23,625 nucleotides of DNA from JAFGHJ01 sp964534175. Lineage in GTDB: Bacteria; Hydrothermota; UBA3072. The notes under the pieces were generated by a model. That model ran no database searches. It had not been told where the DNA came from and saw only the letters and a program-made list of their open reading frames with translations. The position numbers and the translations under genes were made by a program. The DNA lies in NCBI GenBank assembly GCA_964534175.1, contig CAZHNS010000033.1, positions 1 to 23,625 of the forward strand, read 5' to 3'. Of this stretch, positions 15,720-23,128 are shown in pieces; position 1 is the first letter of the stretch, and every line of letters starts with the position of its first letter.

Positions 15720-16559
15720 TTAATCTTTAAGTGATTTTTTCTTTAGAGGTATGAATTCTACGGTGTCGGATAATAGGGAAGGTATTACCAGTTCGTTTTT
15801 ATACTTGTTGAAATAAATGTCTGCAGGACCGTGGTGTATGCTTGAGACCATTTCAGGTTCTTTTTTAAAGGAGTTATCATATTTATAAATTTTGCCCTCC
15901 TTTGTATATCCGGATTCAAAACTCCCCCGGCCCCATTCCGAAATATAACAATTGCCCTCATCATCCAAAGTTATTCCGTCGAGGTTAGTGAATTCTGTTC
16001 TGACAAGAGTTGAAATAGTGAAATCTTTGAGGTTTATATCATCGATTGTAGCTTTTTCCACAAAGTAGCAAACTAAAAGTCTGTTTTTAGATTTATCATA
16101 AGTGATTCCATTCGGACCACCTTTTGTTTTCATAAGCGGCGAATAAGTTTTAGATTCAATATCGATTTTAAAAATTTTAGCGGTACTACTGCCTGTTACG
16201 TATAGGAATCCCGAATCATCGACTGTTATGTCATTTAAAAATGATGCTTCTTTTATTTGAATGTCTAATTTGATGCTTCCATCATTGATGTCAAATCCTT
16301 TTACTGATTTTGGATTATCTACTGCATATAATATATTTTCATATATTAGTATCCCAAGCACTTTTGATAATCCTTTTTTGAAATAAGTTTTTTCTCCGGT
16401 CGAATCAATCTCGATAATACTTCCATCACCGAAGTTTGAGATAAAATATCGTTTTTTTAAAGGCTCGTAGGCAGCACTTTCAGGCATTTTGAATTCCTGG
16501 GAATGAGATAAATTGGGAATTATCATAGTTGTTAATAAGAAAAGCAGATTTAATTTCAT
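15720..16559 (-). CDS. Exported SMP-30/NHL-like beta-propeller protein
   Basis: The 279-residue product starts with a signal peptide (MKLNLLFLLTTMIIPNLSHS, cleavage likely near SQ-EF), then shows propeller repeats typical of the SMP-30/gluconolactonase/NHL superfamily: LNDITVDDSGFLYVTG, PNGITYDKSKNRLLV, LDGITLDDEGNCYISEWG. Metal-binding or lactonase residues cannot be judged by eye, so no substrate is proposed. The frame is open up to 16619, but that start would leave only about 7 nt of leader after the promoter and would place 20 residues before the signal peptide; ATG at 16559 (or 16568) is preferred. It is the first gene of the minus-strand trio. Confidence 0.75.
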   Translation of the reverse strand: MKLNLLFLLTTMIIPNLSHSQEFKMPESAAYEPLKKRYFISNFGDGSIIEIDSTGEKTYFKKGLSKVLGILIYENILYAVDNPKSVKGFDINDGSIKLDIQIKEASFLNDITVDDSGFLYVTGSSTAKIFKIDIESKTYSPLMKTKGGPNGITYDKSKNRLLVCYFVEKATIDDINLKDFTISTLVRTEFTNLDGITLDDEGNCYISEWGRGSFESGYTKEGKIYKYDNSFKKEPEMVSSIHHGPADIYFNKYKNELVIPSLLSDTVEFIPLKKKSLKD

Positions 16560-16632
16560 GTTTCCCATTATATATTTTGTTAACATATAAAATACCAAGG
16601 GTTCTTTATGTTTTATCATTTTCTTTTCTTAA

Positions 16633-16661
16633 ATTATAAAAAAACATTTTTTCTTTGTCAA
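16633..16661 (-). promoter_or_regulatory. Perfect-consensus sigma-70 promoter for the minus-strand trio
   Basis: On the minus strand TTGACA (16661-16656) and TATAAT (16638-16633) are both exact consensus hexamers, separated by the ideal 17 nt. The spacer is A/T-only tracts apart from a G or two. Transcription would start near 16626, upstream of the exported propeller gene. It faces away from the promoter at 16728. Confidence 0.75.
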
Positions 16662-16727
16662 TGTGTTTTTGCTTTTTTTGTGTTCTCTGAGGTCCAACAC
16701 TTTTTGGCTGTGTGTGTGATGGCTCTC

Positions 16728-16755
16728 TTGACAAGGTCACGAAAATTCGTACAAT
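16728..16755 (+). promoter_or_regulatory. Sigma-70-like promoter for the TIGR03546/TIGR03545 pair
   Basis: TTGACA (16728-16733) is followed after 16 nt by TACAAT (16750-16755), a five-of-six match to the -10 box. Transcription would start near 16762, leaving a 17-nt leader before ATG 16779, with only a weak Shine-Dalgarno (CAGG). Confidence 0.6.
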
Positions 16756-16778
16756 AAATATCGCAGGTATCTTTATAT

Positions 16779-17318
16779 ATGATTGTTAATTGGATTGCTA
16801 AAGTTTTTGTGGCGATAAATTCGAATAAAAAAACATCGCAGATTGCACTGGCTATTTCTTTTGCTTTTGTCCTTGCCCTAATACCAAAGGGAAATTTCTT
16901 ATGGATTTCTTTGTTTATTCTTACCTTTTTTCTTAAACTTAATCAGGCAGTCGAAATGGTATTTATTGCTTTATTCAGTTTTACTTTGCAGTTTTTAGAC
17001 AGATTTCTTGATAAAATTGGATATACAATTCTTACTATTCCTCAGTTAGAGAGCTTCTTTACAAAGCTTTTTAATAACCCATTTTTCTATCTAACCAGAT
17101 ATTACAATTCACTGGTTATAGGTGGATTTATTGTAGGATTAATACTGGCCTGGCCAATTTATATTTTGTTTAAGTATCTGGTCGATATTTACCGCGATAA
17201 AGTGAGAGAAAAAATAGCAAACAATAAATTTGTTAAGGCTTTCACGAAACAACCTATCCTGGTAGGGATTAAAAACAAATTTGGTGCTGCAGTTAGATTT
17301 TACGATAACATCAGGTAA
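16779..17318 (+). CDS. TIGR03546-family membrane protein
   Basis: The 179-residue integral membrane protein has hydrophobic helices at about residues 21-38, 42-72 (one or two spans) and 108-138, and a basic C-terminal tail. The sequence around FALVLALIPKGNFLW-type residues (29-43), and above all the partner gene, match what I recall of the TIGR03546 family. This family is uncharacterised and is typically encoded next to TIGR03545 in bacteria with an outer membrane. It is separated from its partner by 5 nt and is therefore co-transcribed. The family name is from memory and a profile search would settle it. Confidence 0.72.
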   Translation: MIVNWIAKVFVAINSNKKTSQIALAISFAFVLALIPKGNFLWISLFILTFFLKLNQAVEMVFIALFSFTLQFLDRFLDKIGYTILTIPQLESFFTKLFNNPFFYLTRYYNSLVIGGFIVGLILAWPIYILFKYLVDIYRDKVREKIANNKFVKAFTKQPILVGIKNKFGAAVRFYDNIR

Positions 17319-17323
17319 GTTAT

Positions 17324-19381
17324 ATGAGTGAAGAGAGAAAAATACCGAAACTATTTAAAGGAACATTCACCGAGGAAAAATTTAGAAAAAAAATCCTTCG
17401 CAAACTCTACATTCACGAGTACAGGAATTATATAAACGAGGTTTTCATCAGGGATGAGGAAGGTAAATATAAGTTAAAAGAAAACCTCGGCAAAAAGGAT
17501 ATAAAGAAACTTAAGAATATCGCGAAAAGCATTAAAAGCAATGAAGGATTTGTTCTCCGTGGTAAGCTAGCTCTTATCCTGATTTTTCTTATCGGTATAA
17601 TAGTCTTTAATATCGTTTTTATGGATAAGCTGATTGAGCGAGCGATAGAAAGGAATCTAGAAACGATATTCGAGGCAAAAGCGGACATGAGGGGGCTGGA
17701 TTTGCAGATTCTAAAAGGACGTCTTCGTTTTCAATCTCTCGAAGTTGCAAATAGCAGAAAGCCTTTCCGCAATTTGTTTGAACTCGGAGAGGTTGATTTA
17801 CAGCTCGATATCGAGCAGCTCGTGAGAAGCAAGGTTGTCATTAACAATTTGGAACTACAGGAAATCAGGTGGGATACGGAAAGAAAAACCTCGGGCGCCC
17901 TTCCAGGAGTTAGAGTGAGAGAAGTAGGAGAGCTGGGCGAAGAAGAGCAGAAAACTTTTGTGGGCACTTTTCTGGAAGACGCGGGGAAAGTCGTTGCTGA
18001 TATTATAAAGAAAGAAATGAAGAATATCAAATCCCCGAAACTCCTGGAGGAATTGCCCGGTAAGTATTCGAATTTGAAGGGAGAATGGGAGAAAACCATA
18101 CGGGCGCAAAAGAAAGAACTGGAAAAACTTCCGAAATTGGTAGAACCGGTAAAAGCGATAAATGTAGAAAATATAAAAACCGCTGACGAGGCATTAAGCG
18201 CTTATAAAATGGTCGATGAAACATATAAAAAGGTTAAGTTGACGGAAACGAATCTCATAAAATCCTATAATAAACTAAAAACAGATTTAAATATGGCAAA
18301 CGAGGATAAAAAAAGCGTTAGCACCAACATCAGTAAGGATTTGGCGTATCTCTCTTCTTTTATTAAATCGCCTGACAAGGGAGGAGAAATTGCCAGTGCT
18401 ATTCTCAATCCTTACATAGAGAAATATATAGGCGAGATACATGATAAGTTTGAAAGATGGAATTATTACTTTGAAAAATTAAAACCTATGATGAAGAGAA
18501 AAGAAGGAAGAGAATTGATTTTACGGGCTTATGGTCGAGATGTTACTTATCCCTGTGTGGCAGTTCCGAAGTTCTGGCTTCAGAACATGGATGTTTCTCT
18601 TGGCAGTAAGCAAGAGCGAAATCTTTACAGCGTAAAAGCAAGCGACATAACAAGTGATCCGAATGTAATAAATAACCCGACCACTTTTTCTATCAAAAGA
18701 GTTAAAAGCATTGAAGAGGTTGAGTGGGCTGGCCTAATAGACAAAAGAGAAAACAGAGAAAAATCGGCGGAGTTCGATTTTAAAGCAAAAAATATACCGT
18801 TCGTTTTAGGAGAGGGAGTAAAAGCTTTAAAAGTCAGCAGCGCAAAAGGCACTTATAATCTAGATGGGAACCTTTCTTTTGACCGGTCAAATAGAGCGGG
18901 CGGAACTCTGCATTTACAACTTTTCAATCTCGCGCTGGATTTAAGTGACAAGGAAGATAAAATTGCGGCAAATATCAAGGCTGTTCTTTCGTCTAATCCT
19001 GTGGATATAGAAGTTGGCTACACTGTCAGCGAGGACGGGAAATATACTCTAAAGATCAAGAGCAATCTCGATAAATTGATCGCCGGGACAATAAATAAAC
19101 TGGTAACGGAGTGGGCTACTGAAACGAAGGCTAAACTTGACGCGGAATTAAACAATTTACTAAGAGACAAACTCGAGGAATATCAGGAGAATTATGAAGG
19201 CTTTATCTCCTTGGAAGAAGACCTTAAAGGAAATCTTCTGGAGGTAAAGACGTATACTGAATTAGCGGAAAAGAAAAAACAAGAATTGCAAGCCAAAATG
19301 GAAGAAAAGAAATCAAAAGTTAAGAAAAAAGCAGAAGAAGAAATCGAAAAACTCAAGGAAAAAATAGAAATACCTTTTTAA
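17324..19381 (+). CDS. TIGR03545-family, AsmA-like inner-membrane-anchored protein
   Basis: The 685-residue protein has a charged cytoplasmic N-terminus of about 80 residues, one membrane helix (82-100), then a large periplasmic part. Residues 105-185 (from LIERAIERNLETIFEAKADM to NNLELQEIRW) follow the pattern of AsmA-like proteins, where a single N-terminal helix leads into repeated beta strands. Long charged helices occupy roughly 240-350. A second beta-rich part (about 455-600) ends in a coiled-coil C-terminus rich in Lys/Glu. AsmA-type proteins (TamB, YhdP, YdbH) carry phospholipids between membranes; such a role here is inference. It pairs with the preceding membrane protein. Confidence 0.75.
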   Translation: MSEERKIPKLFKGTFTEEKFRKKILRKLYIHEYRNYINEVFIRDEEGKYKLKENLGKKDIKKLKNIAKSIKSNEGFVLRGKLALILIFLIGIIVFNIVFMDKLIERAIERNLETIFEAKADMRGLDLQILKGRLRFQSLEVANSRKPFRNLFELGEVDLQLDIEQLVRSKVVINNLELQEIRWDTERKTSGALPGVRVREVGELGEEEQKTFVGTFLEDAGKVVADIIKKEMKNIKSPKLLEELPGKYSNLKGEWEKTIRAQKKELEKLPKLVEPVKAINVENIKTADEALSAYKMVDETYKKVKLTETNLIKSYNKLKTDLNMANEDKKSVSTNISKDLAYLSSFIKSPDKGGEIASAILNPYIEKYIGEIHDKFERWNYYFEKLKPMMKRKEGRELILRAYGRDVTYPCVAVPKFWLQNMDVSLGSKQERNLYSVKASDITSDPNVINNPTTFSIKRVKSIEEVEWAGLIDKRENREKSAEFDFKAKNIPFVLGEGVKALKVSSAKGTYNLDGNLSFDRSNRAGGTLHLQLFNLALDLSDKEDKIAANIKAVLSSNPVDIEVGYTVSEDGKYTLKIKSNLDKLIAGTINKLVTEWATETKAKLDAELNNLLRDKLEEYQENYEGFISLEEDLKGNLLEVKTYTELAEKKKQELQAKMEEKKSKVKKKAEEEIEKLKEKIEIPF

Positions 19382-19477
19382 ATCTTTATAGCAGTTTGTA
19401 CGGAATAGGGTTTAGAAATCACTCTTGACAGATATTATAATCAATGTAAACTTATGAAAGGAGGGGAGACGATTATT

Positions 19478-20002
19478 ATGTTATTTTTAAAGAAATTTTT
19501 TGTTATTTATTTGGTATTAATTCTTTTTATACCTATTCAACTGCTGGCTGACTACGAATCCGACATAGGCATGGGAAAGATGAAGGGGAAAAGGGATGCC
19601 ATGAAAGATGTTAATAAAATTTGCTGGTTGGGTGCTGGTGCAACGATAATTGGCTTTGGAGTCGCTATGATATGGCGATCTTCAGAACCTGATCCCGCGG
19701 AATTTGTGGGTAAATCTCCAGAATATGTTAAAGCCTATACTGAATCTTACAATTCAAGAGTGAAGAGGGAGCAGATAATTTACGGGTCTTTGGGATGCGC
19801 GGCTACTCTTTTAGGCATTGCAATGTTGGCAATTGTAAATGACATCTTAAATGACGTCGATTCGGATTGCGTGAATCTTAAGGGTTGTTTTGACAGCTGT
19901 TTTGAAAGTACCGAGGAGACCGAGAGCTGTTTTGAAAATCCGAACTGCTTTGAGAATAGTGACTGTAGTAGTGGTAGTTCTTCCTGTGCTGAGAGTAATT
20001 AG
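19478..20002 (+). CDS. Exported small protein with a Cys-rich repeat tail, function unknown
   Basis: The 174-residue product starts with a signal-like helix (MLFLKKFFVIYLVLILFIPI). It continues with DYESDIGMGKMKGKRDA, two hydrophobic segments (about 50-66 and 103-120) and between them GKSPEYVKAYTESY (78-91), a motif I have seen in small uncharacterised proteins of FCB-type bacteria. The tail (131-170) carries seven Cys in CFDS/CFES/CFEN units, suggesting disulfides or metal binding outside the cytoplasm. ATG 19478 is chosen over ATG 19454 because AAAGGAGGGG (19457-19466) lies between them. It heads a five-gene plus-strand run ending at 22928. Confidence 0.7.
   Translation: MLFLKKFFVIYLVLILFIPIQLLADYESDIGMGKMKGKRDAMKDVNKICWLGAGATIIGFGVAMIWRSSEPDPAEFVGKSPEYVKAYTESYNSRVKREQIIYGSLGCAATLLGIAMLAIVNDILNDVDSDCVNLKGCFDSCFESTEETESCFENPNCFENSDCSSGSSSCAESN
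19882..19955 (+). repeat. Degenerate coding repeat for CF(D/E)(S/N) units
   Basis: AGCTGTTTTGAAA occurs exactly at 19895-19907 and 19925-19937. Degenerate copies GGTTGTTTTGAC (about 19883-19894) and AACTGCTTTGAGA (19943-19955) flank them. The units encode CF followed by D/E and S/N, so they generate the Cys-rich tail. Copy spacing is irregular (about 12, 30 and 18 nt, all multiples of three). Confidence 0.65.
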
Positions 20003-20008
20003 GGAGGA
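20001..20008 (+). promoter_or_regulatory. Shine-Dalgarno that fixes a non-ATG start
   Basis: AGGGAGGA overlaps the stop of the Cys-rich gene. It is correctly spaced (8-9 nt) only for the in-frame ATT at 20017, directly after an in-frame TAA at 20014-20016. No ATG, GTG or TTG in that frame lies before 20347. Confidence 0.6.
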
Positions 20009-20016
20009 TAGGCTAA

Positions 20017-20736
20017 ATTAACTACATTTCAATAAAAATAAAAAAGACTTTTCTTTTCTTTCTATTATTTATACTTAACAGTGCCTCATATGGATTTATT
20101 ATCGACAACGCTACCCTTGAGTTTACTCGAAGTCTCAAAGGAAAAGGTACTGAAGAAACAATAGAAGGTATACTTTACTGCAAGGGTACAGAAGAGATTG
20201 TCGTATCTGTACATAAGCCAGTAAACCAGTGGATATCTTTTAGCAATGACGCCATTAAAATATATTACCCTGAAGATTCAATTGCGTTTAAAATTATTTC
20301 CGATTCCCCTGTTTCTTTTTCTTTTTTTAATACATTTTTAAACATCATGAAGGAAGATTTCGGATTATCCGATAGAGGATATACTTTGATAGACCACAAA
20401 GTAAAAGAAGATACCTTGATCACTTATTGGCAACCATCAGGGAGATTATCTAAAACGGTCGAAAATTTAAAATTAGTATATGTAAATAATAAGATGATTT
20501 CATCCGAAGTAAAAAAAACAGACGGAGCAATCGTGTTAAAATCTTCCTATGAAAAGCATTTAGATTACGGGGAATATTCTTTTCCCATGGAAATAAGTAC
20601 GACAATATTAATGGGTATAGATACTGTTTTTGAAAAAATTACTTACAAAAATCTTCATTTCAACGATTCTTTGCCGGAAGAGGTTAAAAATTTTAAGATT
20701 CCTAAAGATATTGAAACGAGGGAGATTAAATGGTGA
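20017..20736 (+). CDS. LolA-like exported protein, apparent ATT start
   Basis: Read from ATT 20017, the 239-residue product begins with a complete signal peptide (residues 1-26: basic IKIKK, a hydrophobic TFLFFLLFIL core, then NSASYG). The mature part follows the pattern of LolA-fold lipoprotein carriers: an early amphipathic strand (NATLEFTRSLKGKG), a GILYCKG strand, and KPVNQWISFSNDAIKIYYPE, like the 'P..W.f....l..Y.P' block of LolA. The first ATG (20347) would remove the signal peptide and half of the fold, so it is rejected. LolA moves lipoproteins across the periplasm; the remote match here is inference. The last 7 nt overlap yidD. Confidence 0.68.
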   Translation: MNYISIKIKKTFLFFLLFILNSASYGFIIDNATLEFTRSLKGKGTEETIEGILYCKGTEEIVVSVHKPVNQWISFSNDAIKIYYPEDSIAFKIISDSPVSFSFFNTFLNIMKEDFGLSDRGYTLIDHKVKEDTLITYWQPSGRLSKTVENLKLVYVNNKMISSEVKKTDGAIVLKSSYEKHLDYGEYSFPMEISTTILMGIDTVFEKITYKNLHFNDSLPEEVKNFKIPKDIETREIKW

Positions 20737-21215
20737 GCGTAATAACTTGTTTTTTATCTCTGAATCTTTTATCCTCCCGGGAAATTAAAAATCAAATTGA
20801 TTTTATTTCAGAGGTTAATCCCGCATTGTCCGTAGAAACCGATGAGCGTTTTATATCCCTTTTCGATTTAAAGCAAACTTCTGAATTGAAACTAGCTTTT
20901 ACTGGAATTATAAGACTCTACCAGATATTTATCTCTTCTCAGGATGTGCCCTCCTGTAATTTTACTCTCACTTGTTCTCGTTTTACGACAAAAGCGATCC
21001 AAGAGTATGGACCAGTTCACGGTATACTTATGGGTGGCGATAGACTTCAGAGATGTTTCGGGCTTTCAAGGAAATACTATCCGATCGATCCTAAAACAGG
21101 ATATGCTATAGATTATCCTGTGGAAGTTTATTATTTCGGTAGAACAAAAAACGAGTCTCCTCTGTATGATTTTTTGCTTTCCAATAAGGAAATAGATTGG
21201 AGTTTTAAGGAATGA
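20730..21215 (+). CDS. yidD: YidD-family membrane protein insertion efficiency factor, extended
   Basis: The core at about residues 57-112 is the YidD domain: GIIRLYQIFIS (59-69), SCNFTLTCSRFTTKAIQEYG (75-94) with Cys76 and Cys82, HGILMGGDRLQRC with Cys109. YidD proteins lie at the inner membrane and assist YidC/Sec insertion. At 161 residues this one is about twice the usual 70-90: it has a 55-residue N-terminal extension beginning with a hydrophobic segment (MVSVITCFLSLNLLSS) and a C-terminal extension of about 45. ATG 20730 overlaps the end of the LolA-like gene, and GGGAGA just upstream serves as Shine-Dalgarno. The stop overlaps the next start (ATGA). It is not next to rnpA/yidC, its usual place, at least within this window. 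Confidence 0.82.
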   Translation: MVSVITCFLSLNLLSSREIKNQIDFISEVNPALSVETDERFISLFDLKQTSELKLAFTGIIRLYQIFISSQDVPSCNFTLTCSRFTTKAIQEYGPVHGILMGGDRLQRCFGLSRKYYPIDPKTGYAIDYPVEVYYFGRTKNESPLYDFLLSNKEIDWSFKE

Positions 21216-22078
21216 GGTACTTAAAGTCAATTTTTTTGATATTAATTGGATTAAGTTTTTCTTTGAAGGGAGAAGATTCTCATTTTGAATATTTCAAACC
21301 TAAAAATATCTACTCTTTTGCGGAATACTTGTTTAATGATGGTCAATACGAGCGTGCTGCAGGGGAATACAGTCGTTTTCTCTTTGCGGCAGATTCATTT
21401 CCTGGGAATGCAGATTCGGTCTTCTTCCGAATCGCTTTATGTTACCGATACAATGAAAACTATAAAAAATCTATAAGTTATTTTCAAAAAATTGTCGACG
21501 GATACGAGCGAAGTAATCTGATTGATGGATCTTATTTTGAGATGGGCCTCTGTTACTCATTTCTCGATGATTATGAAGAATCAAATGAAATTCTAAAATC
21601 TCATTTTTTAAACAACTCCTGCAAGAATTCGGAGTTTCCGGTTAAAAAACTAATAACTCTTAACCATATACAGAGAAAAGAATGGGAGAAGGCAAAAGAA
21701 TTTTTATACGATACCGATACTTTATCAGGTCAATTGTTAACTTTTTTGAAAAGAGGACAGAATTTACCCAGAAAAAGCCCATTTGTTTCGGGAATGTTTT
21801 CTATGGTAATTCCGGGAGCTGGCAAATTCTACTGTAATCGCCCCATGGATGGTATTCATTCGTTTATTACTGTCGGTATTACAGGATGGCAAGCATATGA
21901 GGGTTTTAAAGCGGATGGTATCGATTCGGTTAAAGGATGGGTTTTTGGCGTTTTGGGTGGAATTTTCTATCTTGGTAATATTTACGGTTCAGTCGTTGCC
22001 GCAGATATTTACAATGAAGAACAGGAAGTATTTTTTAGGTTGTCTGTAAACAAGTATCTAAATGAAAATTTTAAATAG
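21212..22078 (+). CDS. Exported TPR protein with C-terminal PGxGxxY membrane module (copy 1)
   Basis: The 288-residue product has a signal peptide (about residues 1-20) and tetratricopeptide-like helix pairs from about 34 to 165 (for example AEYLFNDGQYERAAGEYSRF and YFEMGLCYSFLDDYEESNEI). The C-terminal module has SMVIPGAGKFYCNRPMDGIH (197-216), two hydrophobic helices (about 216-233 and 241-262) and YLGNIY (253-258). Such PGxGxxY modules resemble those of TM2- or DUF5683-type proteins of FCB bacteria. TPRs bind partner proteins; no partner is known. The start overlaps yidD by 4 nt, and the end overlaps the paralogous next gene by 17 nt. Confidence 0.78.
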   Translation: MRYLKSIFLILIGLSFSLKGEDSHFEYFKPKNIYSFAEYLFNDGQYERAAGEYSRFLFAADSFPGNADSVFFRIALCYRYNENYKKSISYFQKIVDGYERSNLIDGSYFEMGLCYSFLDDYEESNEILKSHFLNNSCKNSEFPVKKLITLNHIQRKEWEKAKEFLYDTDTLSGQLLTFLKRGQNLPRKSPFVSGMFSMVIPGAGKFYCNRPMDGIHSFITVGITGWQAYEGFKADGIDSVKGWVFGVLGGIFYLGNIYGSVVAADIYNEEQEVFFRLSVNKYLNENFK

Positions 22079-22928
22079 AAGTTTTCTTTTTTTTCTAATA
22101 TGTTTTTGTGTGCCGCTTTACGGGAGAGATGCAGTACTCGACCTTGCCGATAAATTTTTCGATTCAGATTTCTACGAAGAAGCGATAACCGAATATCAGA
22201 GGTACATTTTTTTTAATAAAAACGGAAAGGAAGTAAGTTATGCTTACTATAAAATAGGGCTTGCGTATAGAAATATGTACGATATGGAAAAGTCCTTAAG
22301 TGCTCTGGAATTTTCAGCACAAACAACTTCTTCTGATACAATCAGATGTGAAAGGAAAATTGATATAGCGGTGAATTACATCGCCTGGAGAAGATACAGT
22401 AAAGCAAAATTTATACTTCTTAAACTCATTTCTTTCAGTGAAATTCCCGAAATAAGGAAGAAAGCATCTCTTTTTCTCGGTATTGCTCATCTTTATTGTT
22501 ATGAGTGGGAATCCGCGAAAGATGCCTTGGAAATGTATTTCAAGGAAAATGGGGAAAGCGAAACTGTTTACTTAATAGACTCCTTGTTATCTCAGGCAGA
22601 AAATATAAATTACAAATCTCCTACAACCGCCAAGTGGCTTTCCACTTTTATCCCCGGTACGGGTCAAATATATGCTGGTGACGCAGGTAATGGGATCAAT
22701 GCTTTAGTTCTAAACGGTGCCAATATTTACTTTATTATTTACAAATTATTAAAGGAAGAATACGGAAACGCGTATATTATTTATTTTTTTCTTTTTCGTA
22801 GATATTACCTGGGAAACATTTATAACGCGAGGAAAGAAGCAAAAGAATACAATAGAAGGATAAACGAAGAAACTGCTGAAAATGTATTTAATTTGTTAAA
22901 AGAGATAGAAAATAACGAAGAGAATTGA
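22062..22928 (+). CDS. Exported TPR protein with C-terminal PGxGxxY membrane module (copy 2)
   Basis: This is a paralogue of the preceding gene with the same length (288) and architecture: signal peptide (about 1-21), TPR-like repeats (about 24-165), STFIPGTGQIYAGDAGNGIN (194-213), hydrophobic helices, and the shared YLGNIY motif followed by NARKEAKEYN. The pair probably arose by tandem duplication and has diverged widely outside the motif. The 17-nt overlap with copy 1 implies coupled translation. It is the last gene of the operon; no clear terminator is seen after the TGA at 22926-22928. Confidence 0.78.
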   Translation: MKILNRSFLFFLICFCVPLYGRDAVLDLADKFFDSDFYEEAITEYQRYIFFNKNGKEVSYAYYKIGLAYRNMYDMEKSLSALEFSAQTTSSDTIRCERKIDIAVNYIAWRRYSKAKFILLKLISFSEIPEIRKKASLFLGIAHLYCYEWESAKDALEMYFKENGESETVYLIDSLLSQAENINYKSPTTAKWLSTFIPGTGQIYAGDAGNGINALVLNGANIYFIIYKLLKEEYGNAYIIYFFLFRRYYLGNIYNARKEAKEYNRRINEETAENVFNLLKEIENNEEN

Positions 22929-23019
22929 AACTCTACCACTGTATTTCGAGGTTGGGATTTAATGCTAACAGCCAATAGCTAATAGCGAAGAGCTGGTGTT
23001 GGGTTGTGTAGGGTTAAAA
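22929..23019. other. Intergenic spacer with AATAGC-type repeats
   Basis: This lies between the TPR gene and tRNA-Ser (minus strand). GCTAACAGCCAATAGCTAATAGCG (22963-22986) contains overlapping GCTAA/AATAGC words, a degenerate tandem repeat of a type common in spacers of uncultured bacteria. No coding potential or clear terminator was seen. Confidence 0.4.
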
Positions 23020-23108
23020 CGGAGAGGCAGGGATTCGAACCCTGGTTCCACGATTAAGCGGAAACACGATTTCCAATCGTGCACCTTCGGCCTCTCGGTC
23101 ACCTCTCC
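23020..23108 (-). tRNA. tRNA-Ser (GGA anticodon)
   Basis: On the minus strand the acceptor stem GGAGAGG pairs with CCTCTCC (23102-23108 with 23021-23027), with discriminator G at 23020. The anticodon stem CACGA/TCGTG encloses loop TTGGAAA, giving anticodon GGA at 23074-23072 (reads UCC/UCU). A long variable arm, typical of tRNA-Ser, and a T loop with GGTTCGAATCC are present. The gene is 89 nt; CCA is not encoded. It lies 20 nt after tRNA-Thr, probably in one transcript. Confidence 0.96.
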
Positions 23109-23128
23109 ATTTAATTAAATATAAAGTA

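Noticed and set aside
19425..19441. TTGACA and TATAAT before the Cys-rich gene as a promoter
   Set aside because: The boxes are only 5 nt apart, too close for one sigma-70 site. TATAAT alone may serve as a -10 box, but no fitting -35 was found.
21285..22049. Alternative plus-strand frames inside the first TPR gene
   Set aside because: They are out of frame with the signal peptide-TPR-PGxG product and lack independent start signals.
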